A DNA stretch of 20,564 nt from an uncultured Porphyromonadaceae bacterium (GTDB taxonomy: Bacteria; Bacteroidota; Bacteroidia; Bacteroidales; Muribaculaceae). The position numbers were made by a program, and so were the translations under genes. A model generated the notes under the pieces. The model did no database searches. It was not told the DNA's origin and was given only the letters and a program-made list of their open reading frames with translations. Positions 6,796 to 14,271 of the stretch are shown here, one piece after another (the first letter of the stretch is position 1; every line of letters starts with the position of its first letter). The stretch covers positions 1 to 20,564 of the forward strand of contig CAMVDK010000013.1 of assembly GCA_947166165.1 (NCBI GenBank). The letters run 5' to 3'.

Positions 6796-8223
6796 ATGGA
6801 AAATGACATGACCGTGCTGCTCCGGGCCTACAACGCCTGGATGAGCGGCAGCGCGCTGCGGCAAGGCCGGCAGCGCAACAAGCGATTCACTTTCGGCGAC
6901 CAGTGGGGCGACAGCACCCTCACGGCCGACGGCCGCCGCGTGACCGACTGGGAGCGGTTCACCGCCGCCGGCACCACTCCCGTGACCAACAACCTGATCC
7001 GCCAGCTGGTGAAGACGGTGGTGGGCCGCTACCGCGCGCAGACCATCGACACCGAGAAGCCGGCCAACGGGCCGCTCGGCGAGGTGCGCGAGGCCAACCA
7101 ACTCGACGAACTCGACGCCCGCGCGCTGGATGAGTTTCTGATTTCGGGCTGCTGCGCCCAGCGTGCCGACATCGAGGCGGCCCCGGCCGACGCGCACCCT
7201 CATGTGGCGGTGAGCAACGTGAACCCCAATCAGCTGATTGTGAGCAGCTTCCTCGACCCCTGCGGCCGCGACTGCCGCCTGGTGGGGCAGCTGCACGACC
7301 TGCCGCTGGCCGAGCTGATGCGGCGCGTGGCCGGCGGACAGCGGCGCAAGGCCGCCTGGGTGCGCCGCCTCTACACCGAGCAGGCCGAGGAGCGCGTGGC
7401 GGCCTGCGCCGCCAGCCTGGGGGCCGACGCTGTGGCCGGCACCGGATTCTGGCATGCCGACGAGCCCGACCGCTGCCGGGCCATCGAAGTGTGGACGCTC
7501 GAGAGCCAGGAGGTGATGGTGTGCCACAACCGGCGCACAGCGCAGCTGGAGGTGCTTCCGCTGGCCGACGCGCGACGTCGACGCACCAACGCCGACGTGA
7601 CCATGCACTGGGACGTGGACACGCGATGGCACTGCCGGTGGTTCGCTCCCATGGGCGACCTGCTGCTGCACATCCAGGCCGACACGCATCCCTTCGTGAC
7701 GCGCTTCTACCCGCTGGTCGACGGCGAGGTGCACGCGCTGGTCGAAGACGTGATCGACCAGCAGAAGTACATCAACCGCCTCATCAGCCTGGTGGATCAG
7801 GCACTCATGGCCAGCGCCAAGGGCGTGCTGCTCTTCCCCGACACGGCACTGCCCGACGGCCTGACCTGGGCCGAGGTGCGGCAGCTGTGGAGCACGCCGG
7901 GAGCCATTCTGCCCTACTCGCCCCAGCTGGGCGACGCCAAGCCGGTGCAGATGCAGTCGAACGGCGGCAACTTTGGGGCCTACGACATGATAGCGTTGCA
8001 GATGAAACTGCTCGAGGAGGTGTCGGGCGTGCACGGCGCGCTGCAAGGCAAGAACGTGGCCACCGGAGGGTCGGCGTCGCTCTACCAGCTGCAGTCGCAA
8101 AATGCCGACCTGGCGCTCACCGACCTCTACGACACCTTCGGGGCCTTCCGTCGGCAGCGCGACCGGCTGGTGGCCGCTATGCTCGCTCACGCATCAGCCG
8201 CTTCACGCGAGGCGCGAGGCTGA
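6796..8223 (+). CDS. Phage portal-like protein, 3'-truncated
   Basis: A 475-residue protein resembling the portal proteins of Bacteroidales prophages. Portal proteins form the dodecameric DNA channel of the capsid. Recognised features in order: RRVTDWERF and NNLIRQLVKTVVGRYR (about 50-85); NVNPNQLIVSSFLDPCGRDCRLVGQLHDLPLAEL; an IEVWTLESQEVMVCHN stretch; DTRWHCRWFAPMGDLL; then TRFYPLVDGEVHALVEDVIDQQKYINRL and the SAKGVLLFPDTALPDG / LEEVSGVHGALQGKN segments. The C-terminus stops being portal-like after QRDRLVAAMLA. The frame then runs antisense into the last codons of the symporter gene (stop at 8177-8179) and ends at 8223, so the true 3' end is lost. The body has no internal stop and is high GC (about 70%), so the gene is either a recent relic or domesticated. 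The identification rests on remembered family patterns. Confidence 0.7.
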   Translation: MENDMTVLLRAYNAWMSGSALRQGRQRNKRFTFGDQWGDSTLTADGRRVTDWERFTAAGTTPVTNNLIRQLVKTVVGRYRAQTIDTEKPANGPLGEVREANQLDELDARALDEFLISGCCAQRADIEAAPADAHPHVAVSNVNPNQLIVSSFLDPCGRDCRLVGQLHDLPLAELMRRVAGGQRRKAAWVRRLYTEQAEERVAACAASLGADAVAGTGFWHADEPDRCRAIEVWTLESQEVMVCHNRRTAQLEVLPLADARRRRTNADVTMHWDVDTRWHCRWFAPMGDLLLHIQADTHPFVTRFYPLVDGEVHALVEDVIDQQKYINRLISLVDQALMASAKGVLLFPDTALPDGLTWAEVRQLWSTPGAILPYSPQLGDAKPVQMQSNGGNFGAYDMIALQMKLLEEVSGVHGALQGKNVATGGSASLYQLQSQNADLALTDLYDTFGAFRRQRDRLVAAMLAHASAASREARG

Positions 8224-9523
8224 GCAGCGCCGTCATCGTGCACAGCGCCATCAGCGCAAAGGCCAGGTCCATGAGCCCCACCAGCGTGTCGAGCGGCATC
8301 ACGGCGGCCACCACGATCATGACCAGATAGTAGTAGTTGTAATATTTCGCGCGGTGGGCGCCGAACAGGTAGCCCGCGCATTTGAGCCCGTAGTAGCTGT
8401 AGGAGAACATCGTGCTGAAAGCGAAGCAGAACACGATGGCCATGAGCAGGTAGTGCCCCACCCCGGGGAGCAACGCGCCAAACGAGTTCAGGGCGATGAA
8501 CAGCCCCTTGACGTCGGTCATGCCGGCATACTGTCCGGCCAGCAGGATGGGGATGGACGTGAGCGTGCACACCAGGCCCGAGTCGATGGCCGGGCCGAGC
8601 ATGGCGATGAGCCCCTCGCGGATGGGGTCGGTGTTGCGCGAGGCTCCGTGCATCATCGACGCGGTGCCCACGCCGGCCTCGTTGACCATGGCGGCACGGC
8701 GCGCGCCGGTCACTGCCACAAAGGTGAACGCGCCAAAGCCGGCCTTGAACGTGAACGCGCCCTCGAAAATCGAAGCGAACACACCGGGCAGCTTGTCCAG
8801 GTTCATGGCGATGATGACCAGCACAAGCAGCAGATAGAGCGTCACCATGGCTGGCACGAGCTTCGACGCCCACGCGGCGATGCGCTTGATGCCGCCGAGC
8901 ACCACGGCACCCACCACCACCATCATCACCACACCCATGCCAAAGCGGAGCGTGGTGGTGTCGGCTATGCCCATCGGCGTGGTGAACACGGTGGTCACGC
9001 TCTCCACCAGCTGGTTGGCCTGCATGAAGCACAGCGTGCCCACCAGGCCGAATATCGAGAACGCCACGGCCAGCGGACGCCACTTGGCGCCCATGCCCTG
9101 CGTGATGATGTACATGGGGCCGCCTTGCACCTCGCCGGCCGAGTCGCGGCCCTTGTACATGATCGAGAGCGCACCTTCGAAGAACTTGGTCGCCATGCCC
9201 ACCAGCGCGCTCACCCACATCCAGAAGATGACGCCCGGTCCGCCCACCACCAGCGCGATGGCCACGCCGGCAATGTTGCCCATGCCCACGGTGGCGGCAA
9301 TGGCGCTGAGCAGCGCCTGCACCGAGCTGATCTGGCCCGTCGGCTTGCCCGCGTCGTCGGCCTGCTTGGTGCGCAGCGCCTGCAAGGCGCGGCCCAGCCA
9401 GCGCACCGGCACCGCGCCGGAATAGCAAAACAGGAACAGCCCGCCGCCTATGAGCAGCAGGAACTCAGGATAGCCACACACGGCATCGCTCACGGCGATG
9501 ATCCAGTCGCAAAGGGTGTTCAT
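8177..9523 (-). CDS. Sodium:alanine/glycine symporter (AGCS family)
   Basis: A 448-residue inner-membrane protein with about ten hydrophobic segments. It is predicted to import alanine or glycine driven by sodium. Family signatures include SAIAATVGMGNIAGVAIALVVGGPGVIFWMWVSALVGMATKFFEGAL, then QGGPMYIITQGMG, and AMVNEAGVGTASMMHGAS, the NEAG-G core of AGCS transporters. The length matches the family (440-490). The ATG at 9523 lies 22 bp after the stop of the Ig-like lipoprotein gene, so it is probably in the same operon. The 3' end overlaps the convergent, truncated portal frame by 47 bp, which marks the edge of the phage debris. Exact substrate is unknown. Confidence 0.93.
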   Translation of the reverse strand: MNTLCDWIIAVSDAVCGYPEFLLLIGGGLFLFCYSGAVPVRWLGRALQALRTKQADDAGKPTGQISSVQALLSAIAATVGMGNIAGVAIALVVGGPGVIFWMWVSALVGMATKFFEGALSIMYKGRDSAGEVQGGPMYIITQGMGAKWRPLAVAFSIFGLVGTLCFMQANQLVESVTTVFTTPMGIADTTTLRFGMGVVMMVVVGAVVLGGIKRIAAWASKLVPAMVTLYLLLVLVIIAMNLDKLPGVFASIFEGAFTFKAGFGAFTFVAVTGARRAAMVNEAGVGTASMMHGASRNTDPIREGLIAMLGPAIDSGLVCTLTSIPILLAGQYAGMTDVKGLFIALNSFGALLPGVGHYLLMAIVFCFAFSTMFSYSYYGLKCAGYLFGAHRAKYYNYYYLVMIVVAAVMPLDTLVGLMDLAFALMALCTMTALLSLAPRVKRLMRERA

Positions 9524-9545
9524 GATCGGGGGGATGTGGAGAGCG

Positions 9546-11708
9546 TTAACGGTTGTTCTGATAGTCGCGGTATTTGTCGCCGCTGTAGGCGCCGCGACCG
9601 AAGCCCTTGGAGTTGAACTCGTCTTCTTCCTCGTCGTCGATGTCGCCAGCGTTTTTCTTTTTCTTCTTGTCGGGCTCGAGCGCGTTCTTGCGTTGCTCGG
9701 GCTTGTTTTTGCGTATGGCCTCGGGCTTTTGCAGGTCGAGGGCGGTCTCGTAGATGTTCCACTGCTGCTCCACGTCCCAGTTGCGGCGCAGCTTGAGCGC
9801 CTTGGGATAGTAGAGCACCTGCTCGGGCTGCAAGTGCAGGGCGTAGTTGCCGGTGTCCCAGCGCCCGTTGCCGTTGGCGTCGAGCGTCAGGCGCGCATAG
9901 TAGGTGCCGGGCAGCACGTTGGGCAGCACGGCCTTGCCGCCCACCACAGCCACGGCACGCAGCACGCGGCCCTGGCCGTCGAGCAGCTCGACAAAGGCGC
10001 TGTCGCCACTGTCGACGTGCAGCGTGAGGTTGGCATACTCCTCAAGGGCGCGGATTTTCACCTCGACGGTGAGCGGGTCGTTGGTCAGCCCATACACCGA
10101 GGTGAACGCGAGCGAGTCGACGGTCAGGCGGTAGGTGGAGTCGGGCGTGAGCGCGGCGGGCAGGCAGTAGGTGAACAGGTCGTAGTCGCTGGCACGCCGC
10201 AGCTCGGGCACACCGTCCACCGGCTCCCAGAGTGTGTCGCGCTTGAGTTCGAGGTGGATGCCGCCGGGGTCGATGGCCGCCAGCGGGGCGTCGACCTTGA
10301 GCTTGAGCGTATCGGTCACCTCGAGGGTGCCTTTCTTGACGGGCTCCACCTTGAGCTTGGGCACGGGCACCTCCAGCTCCTTGCGCAGGTCGCGGATTTC
10401 GGCCTCGTCGACCTCCTTGCCGGCAGCCTGGCGGTCGAGCAGCTGCTGCAACTGCTGCTGCACTTTCTCGCGCTCCTTGCGGTCGTCCTCCTCCTGCTTG
10501 ACCAGGTAGCGCGGCTTGCGGTAGCCGAGCTGGAGGGTGTCGGTGGCCCAGACGATGCGCTCGGTGCTGTCGACGCGCTGGTAGCGCATCTCCACGGCGA
10601 GCGTGTCGGCCTTGATCAGGGTGGAGTCGGTGAGCCAGTAGACGAGCGAGTCGCTTCGCTCGGTGCGCTCGAGCACATGCCACTGCCCGGCGGCGGGCGT
10701 GGGGCTGAGCACGCGCAGCTCGGGCAGCGTGTCGGCACGGGCGCCGAACTGGAGCAGCAGTTTGCCTTCGGACGGGCGGCTGGCCTTCTTCAGGTAGAGC
10801 TGCCGGTAGCCCTCGTTGAACATCGTCAGCAGCACATCGTCGGGCGTGAAGCGCGTGTGGGTGGCCGCCACGATGGTGTCGACGCGGTGGTCGAAGGTGA
10901 ACACGGTGTCTTGCGAGGCAAACGCCACGGCCCCCGGCTCGACCACATGGTCGAAGAAGGCCATGTCCTCGGTGCGCGCCATGCGCTGGTCGCCGTCCAC
11001 GTCGTTGAGGGCGAACACGCGGTAGCGGCCGGGCTTGAGACCCATGATGGTGAACTGTCCGCGGTCGTTGGTGCGCGCCACGCGCTCGAGCGGCAGGCGG
11101 CTGAAGGCGCTGTCGGCCAGGTTGCTGTGAAGGCCCACCAGCACGTGCTGCATCGGCTCGAGGTCGCTGGCGCGGAGCACCATGCCCGACACGCGCAGCG
11201 AGTCGAGCTCGCTGCCGGTCGAGAAGCTGAAGGCGTAGCCGTCGAGCGGGTTGCCCTCGTTGTTGTCCTCGATGGCGTTGGAGAAGTCGATCACATAGGT
11301 GGTGGCAGGCTCCAGCGTGTCGCGGAACTCGACGGTCACCTTCTTGCCCAGGGCGCGGATGAGGGGCTGCTCCTTGGGCGTGGGCGAGACGACCACCTTC
11401 TTCTGCTGGTCCTTGATGTTGACAATCTCGTCGAAGGTGATTTCCACCTTCTTTCCCTGGAAGTTGAGCGCGCCGGCCTCGGGCGATGTGCGCACCACGC
11501 GCGGCGGGTTGTAGTCGCGCGGGCCGCCCTCGGGCGAGCCGATGTTGGCGCATGCAGCCACGAGCCAAATCCATGCCACCACCGCTACGCGTGCCGCGAA
11601 GCGCGCGCCGCGACGAGTGCCGGCGCACCACAGCGGAGCCGACCTACCCGTCGGCTCCTTGCGGTGATGTGTGGCCACTTCACGGCCTGGGCTGCCTGCT
11701 CGCTGCAT
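9546..11708 (-). CDS. Ig-like (Big_5) domain lipoprotein
   Basis: Up to 720 residues. The signal region ends in WIWLVAAC, a lipobox with Cys at about 53, followed by ANIGSPEGGPRDYNPPRVVRTSPEAGALNFQGKKVEITFDEIV. This is the start of a Big_5/SbsA Ig-like domain found in many Bacteroidetes surface lipoproteins. A second carboxypeptidase-like beta sandwich is suggested by TNDRGQFTIMGLKPGRYRVFALNDVDGD, and similar wording recurs near the C-terminus (GTYYARLTLDANGNGRWDTG). A Glu/Lys/Gln-rich coiled segment lies at about 400-450. The tail is a Lys stretch, then an acidic DDEEEDEF. The ATG at 11708 is one base after the dehydrogenase stop. It gives an unusually long leader, and a 9-bp hairpin falls inside it, so the true start may be nearer 11630. 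Role unknown; outer-membrane or periplasmic. Confidence 0.85.
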   Translation of the reverse strand: MQRAGSPGREVATHHRKEPTGRSAPLWCAGTRRGARFAARVAVVAWIWLVAACANIGSPEGGPRDYNPPRVVRTSPEAGALNFQGKKVEITFDEIVNIKDQQKKVVVSPTPKEQPLIRALGKKVTVEFRDTLEPATTYVIDFSNAIEDNNEGNPLDGYAFSFSTGSELDSLRVSGMVLRASDLEPMQHVLVGLHSNLADSAFSRLPLERVARTNDRGQFTIMGLKPGRYRVFALNDVDGDQRMARTEDMAFFDHVVEPGAVAFASQDTVFTFDHRVDTIVAATHTRFTPDDVLLTMFNEGYRQLYLKKASRPSEGKLLLQFGARADTLPELRVLSPTPAAGQWHVLERTERSDSLVYWLTDSTLIKADTLAVEMRYQRVDSTERIVWATDTLQLGYRKPRYLVKQEEDDRKEREKVQQQLQQLLDRQAAGKEVDEAEIRDLRKELEVPVPKLKVEPVKKGTLEVTDTLKLKVDAPLAAIDPGGIHLELKRDTLWEPVDGVPELRRASDYDLFTYCLPAALTPDSTYRLTVDSLAFTSVYGLTNDPLTVEVKIRALEEYANLTLHVDSGDSAFVELLDGQGRVLRAVAVVGGKAVLPNVLPGTYYARLTLDANGNGRWDTGNYALHLQPEQVLYYPKALKLRRNWDVEQQWNIYETALDLQKPEAIRKNKPEQRKNALEPDKKKKKNAGDIDDEEEDEFNSKGFGRGAYSGDKYRDYQNNR
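11635..11658. other. 9-bp-stem hairpin between dehydrogenase and lipoprotein
   Basis: GGAGCCGAC (11635-11643) pairs perfectly with GTCGGCTCC (11650-11658) around a 6-base loop. It lies 52-75 bases downstream of the dehydrogenase stop and inside the annotated leader of the lipoprotein. No T-run follows on the minus strand, so it may be an attenuator or RNA-processing site rather than a full terminator. Confidence 0.5.
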
Positions 11709-11709
11709 T

Positions 11710-12666
11710 TCAGTTCACCTGGTTTTCGGGATGCCCTTCCATGAAGGTCTTCAGGTTGCGGGTGATGACCACCATCAGCCGGGCACGCGCTTCGGCGCTG
11801 GCCCAGGCGATGTGGGGGGTGAAGTAGCAGTTGGGGGCCGAGAGCAGCGGGTTGTCGGCGGCGGGAGGCTCCTGCCCCATGACGTCGAGCCCGGCGGCCA
11901 TGATGCGGTGCTCGCGCAGCGCCTCGGCCAGGGCGGCATCGTCGACGAGCGGACCGCGGGCGGTGTTGATCAGGATGGCGGTGGGCTTCATCAAGGCCAA
12001 CCGGCGGGCGTCGATCATGCCGCGCGTCTCGTCGGTGAGCGGGCAGTGCAGACTCACCACGTCGGCCTCGCTCACCAGCGCGTCGAGGCTCTCGGCCTTG
12101 TCGACACCGGCGGGCAGCTGGTCGGCCGGCTTGCTGGTGTAGGCCGTCACCGTCATGCCCAGCGCCAGGGCGATGCGCGCCACGGCCTGGCCTATCTGCC
12201 CGAAGCCCACGATGCCCATGCGCTTGTCGGCAAGCTCCATCAGGCGCGTGTCGGTGAAGCTGAAGTCGGGGCAGCGGCTCCACATGCCGTCGCGCACCTC
12301 GTCGGTGTAGTGCTGCACCTGGCAGCAGATGTTGAGCAGGTGGGCCATGGCGAGCTGCGCCACGCTCGGCGTGCTGTAGGCCGGCACGTTGGTCACCACG
12401 ATGCCGTGGTCGCGCGCGGCCTCGATGTCGACGATGTTGAAACCGGTGGCAATCACGCCTATGTAGCGCAGGCGCGGCCATTGCTCCATCATCTGGCGCG
12501 TGATCACGATTTTATTGATCAGGATGGCGTCGGCCTCCTTGCCGCGCTCAATCACGAGCTCGGGCGGAGTGCGGTCGTAGAGCACCAATTCGCCCAGTTC
12601 GCGCATCGGTTGCCACGACAAGTCGCCAGGATTGCCCGTATAGGCATCAAGAACTACAATCTTCAT
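11710..12666 (-). CDS. D-2-hydroxyacid dehydrogenase (glycerate dehydrogenase-like)
   Basis: A 318-residue cytosolic NAD(P)-dependent oxidoreductase that reduces 2-keto acids to D-2-hydroxy acids. The Rossmann dinucleotide motif GFGQIG is at 154-159. The catalytic triad is visible as R237 (NTARG), E266 (GQEPP) and H285 (PHIAW). The preceding ATGFNIVDIEAARDHGIVVTNVPAYST block (about 73-99) is typical of the glycerate/hydroxypyruvate reductase branch (HprA-like), but the substrate cannot be fixed from sequence. Length and start are standard. It is the first gene of a minus-strand group with the lipoprotein and the symporter, preceded by a well-matched promoter at 12695-12725. Its upstream region was apparently split by insertion of the DUF4143 ATPase cassette. 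Confidence 0.94.
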   Translation of the reverse strand: MKIVVLDAYTGNPGDLSWQPMRELGELVLYDRTPPELVIERGKEADAILINKIVITRQMMEQWPRLRYIGVIATGFNIVDIEAARDHGIVVTNVPAYSTPSVAQLAMAHLLNICCQVQHYTDEVRDGMWSRCPDFSFTDTRLMELADKRMGIVGFGQIGQAVARIALALGMTVTAYTSKPADQLPAGVDKAESLDALVSEADVVSLHCPLTDETRGMIDARRLALMKPTAILINTARGPLVDDAALAEALREHRIMAAGLDVMGQEPPAADNPLLSAPNCYFTPHIAWASAEARARLMVVITRNLKTFMEGHPENQVN

Positions 12667-12682
12667 AATAAGTACCGTTATT

Positions 12683-12729
12683 GAATATCTGCTGCAAAGG
12701 TAGTCAAAATTGCTGGAAGCGCAAAGCGC
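12683..12729. repeat. Direct repeat, copy 1, flanking the ATPase cassette
   Basis: About 47 bp beginning GAATATCTGC, about 42 of 47 positions identical by eye to 14069-14115. The offset is 1386 bp. It contains the promoter of the dehydrogenase gene. Confidence 0.8.
12695..12725 (-). promoter_or_regulatory. Bacteroidetes-type promoter for the dehydrogenase operon
   Basis: On the minus strand TTTG (complement of 12722-12725) is followed after 19 bases by TACCTTTG (complement of 12695-12702). This matches the published TTTG-N19-TAnnTTTG consensus exactly. The box lies 28 bp before the ATG at 12666. Confidence 0.75.
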
Positions 12730-12732
12730 AAA

Positions 12733-12772
12733 GGCCGCTTTTTGTATTCCGGCCCGCCAAGAGGCAGCGGCC
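12733..12772 (-). terminator. Weak inverted repeat after the ATPase gene
   Basis: GGCCGCT (12733-12739) pairs with AGCGGCC (12766-12772) with a 26-base loop, starting 8 bp past the ATPase stop. On the minus strand it is followed by TTTGCGC. The loop is long, so its function as a terminator is uncertain. Confidence 0.3.
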
Positions 12773-12780
12773 AGGTTTGG

Positions 12781-13929
12781 TCAAGACCAGATATCGCCGT
12801 TCCAAAGCGCACGCAGGAACTGCGTGGCAGGCCACACCTCGATGTCGCCCACCATGCGCAGCATCGCGTCGAGCGACACCACAATCGCTCTCGCCCCAGG
12901 ATGCTCCTGCTTGAAGGCTTTCAGGCCCTTGAGCTGCCGCGGCTGCACGTCGGTGGTCGACTTCAGCTCGATGGCAACCTGAGCGTCGCCAATCACAACA
13001 TCCACCTCATGGCCGGCAGCGGTGCGCCAATAGGAAAGCGGTTCGCGCCTGCGTTCATACGACCGGTAGGCAAACAATTCCTGCACAATCAAATGCTCGA
13101 ACGCATGTCCAAACTCAGCCGAGCCGGGCGTCAACCGGCGCCGATTGCACAAATAATTGACGATGCCCACATCGAACATATAGAACTTCGGTGCCTTGAT
13201 GAGTCGCCGCTGCTGCACCTTTTGATAAGCGGGCAGGAAATAGCCTATCATGGTCTCGACCAGAATGTCGAGATAGGTCTTGACGGCTTTGGCGCTCACG
13301 CCACAATCGGCGGCTATGTTGTTGTAGTTCACGATTTCGCCGTCGGTCAACGCCGCCACCTCGAGGAATCGGGTGAATGATTCAAGATTACGCGTGAGCG
13401 CTTCCGCCTCGATTTCCTGAGTAAGGTAGTTGCCCACGTACCCTTCTAGCCGGTTCCAGGCATCGCCCACCAGATAGTGCCTGGGTATCATGCCGTTGCT
13501 GGCGGCATGCAGGATGTCGAAATCAGGTATCTCGCAACTGACGAAAGGAAAGAGCTGCCGCTTGAGTGCACGTCCGCCCAGCATGTTGGACCCCAAACGC
13601 TTGAGTTTCCGAGCACTAGAGCCACACAGAATGAAACGCAGGCCGCAGTTCTCAATCAGCCAATGCACAGCGTTGAGCAACTCGGGCAATTGCTGCACCT
13701 CATCGATAATGACCACCTTGTCGGGGCTGGAGGCTTTCAGCTCCTCAATGAGCCGCTCGGGGTTACGCTTGAGGCGCATGAACACGTTGGGCAAGAGCAA
13801 GTCGTAGTACACTGCATCGGTAAACGTGGCCTTGAGCCATGTGCTCTTGCCGGTTTGCCTTGCACCCCAAAGAAAAATGCTGTCGGATGCAAGTTCATCA
13901 ATCTTCAGCCTTTGATTTAGTAATTCCAT
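12781..13929 (-). CDS. AAA ATPase with DUF4143 domain
   Basis: A 382-residue protein. Walker A GARQTGKST is near residue 22-30. The Walker B strand VVIIDEVQQLP is near 72-82, followed by FILCGSSARKLK (sensor). DUF4143 covers about 190-330: NYLTQEIEAEAL, a small winged-helix part (NYNNIAADCGVSAKAVKTYLDIL), then APKFYMFDVGIVNYL. The end carries AGHEVDVVIGDAQVAIELKST, a PD-(D/E)xK-like D...ELK arrangement common in this family. The family is widespread in bacteria and archaea, often as mobile accessory genes, with no established general function. The ATG at 13929 was preferred over a TTG at 13953. GC is about 53-55% in the lines counted, lower than neighbours, and 47-bp direct repeats flank the gene, so it looks acquired. 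Confidence 0.92.
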   Translation of the reverse strand: MELLNQRLKIDELASDSIFLWGARQTGKSTWLKATFTDAVYYDLLLPNVFMRLKRNPERLIEELKASSPDKVVIIDEVQQLPELLNAVHWLIENCGLRFILCGSSARKLKRLGSNMLGGRALKRQLFPFVSCEIPDFDILHAASNGMIPRHYLVGDAWNRLEGYVGNYLTQEIEAEALTRNLESFTRFLEVAALTDGEIVNYNNIAADCGVSAKAVKTYLDILVETMIGYFLPAYQKVQQRRLIKAPKFYMFDVGIVNYLCNRRRLTPGSAEFGHAFEHLIVQELFAYRSYERRREPLSYWRTAAGHEVDVVIGDAQVAIELKSTTDVQPRQLKGLKAFKQEHPGARAIVVSLDAMLRMVGDIEVWPATQFLRALWNGDIWS

Positions 13930-13982
13930 ATCATTCAGATATTTATAGCACAAACACCTTGTTCTACTGATGACGAATTCTT

Positions 13983-14075
13983 ATGATAATTCTCCCTACG
14001 AGGGTACTTTATCATGATAATTCTCCTTTTGGAGGAGTTATATCATGATAATTTCCCCTCCGCATACGGAATATC
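13983..14075. repeat. Three tandem 31-bp repeats, each with a small hairpin
   Basis: Units at 13983-14013, 14014-14044 and 14045-14075, with exact 31-bp spacing. Each begins ATGATAATT and ends in TATC, so TATCATGATA palindromes form at the junctions. The middles differ, but each can form a short stem: CCCT/AGGG (13994-14004), CTCC/GGAG (14023-14034) and TCCG/CGGA (14059-14070). The array lies between the ATPase start and its putative promoter, that is, in the probable 5' leader of the ATPase mRNA. Confidence 0.8.
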
Positions 14076-14115
14076 TGCCGCAAAGGTAGTCAAAATTGCT
14101 AGGAGTGCAATGCGC
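14069..14115. repeat. Direct repeat, copy 2, flanking the ATPase cassette
   Basis: Second copy of the 47-bp sequence at 12683-12729. Its first bases overlap the end of the third 31-bp unit. Confidence 0.8.
14081..14111 (-). promoter_or_regulatory. Candidate promoter for the ATPase gene
   Basis: The complement reads ATTG-N19-TACCTTTG (14111-14108 and 14088-14081). The -7 box is exact and the -33 box differs by one base from TTTG. It lies 152 bp before the ATPase ATG, so the three 31-bp repeats would be transcribed. Confidence 0.55.
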
Positions 14116-14194
14116 TCGGGGCAACTTTTTGGATTATATGCGCACGCCCGGCGGGGAGACGCACGCCCGGTGCTCGCCCAGCGGAGGGGAGGCG

Positions 14195-14235
14195 CACGCG
14201 GGGAGCGCAAGCTCATGGCTTGCGCTCCCCGCGTG
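14195..14235 (-). terminator. Strong hairpin terminator after the threonine dehydrogenase gene
   Basis: CACGCGGGGAGCGCAAGC (14195-14212) is perfectly complementary to 14218-14235, with a 5-base TCATG loop. It begins 36 bp past the stop of the minus-strand tdh gene. No long T-run follows. It could act in both directions. The remaining part of 13930-14271 holds the ATPase promoter, the 31-bp repeats and GC-rich sequence with two CGCACGCCCGG copies at about 14140-14170. Confidence 0.65.
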
Positions 14236-14271
14236 GCACAGTGGCGGCCGCCACGCCGGGCGGCGGTATGC

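Noticed and set aside
9498..11744. 748-residue plus-strand open frame opposite the Ig-like lipoprotein
   Set aside because: Same shadow effect. The minus-strand protein has a lipobox and Ig-like domains.
13983..14075. CRISPR-like array from 31-bp units
   Set aside because: Only three units; the conserved part is about 13 bp and the variable centres are self-complementary rather than unique spacers. No cas genes.
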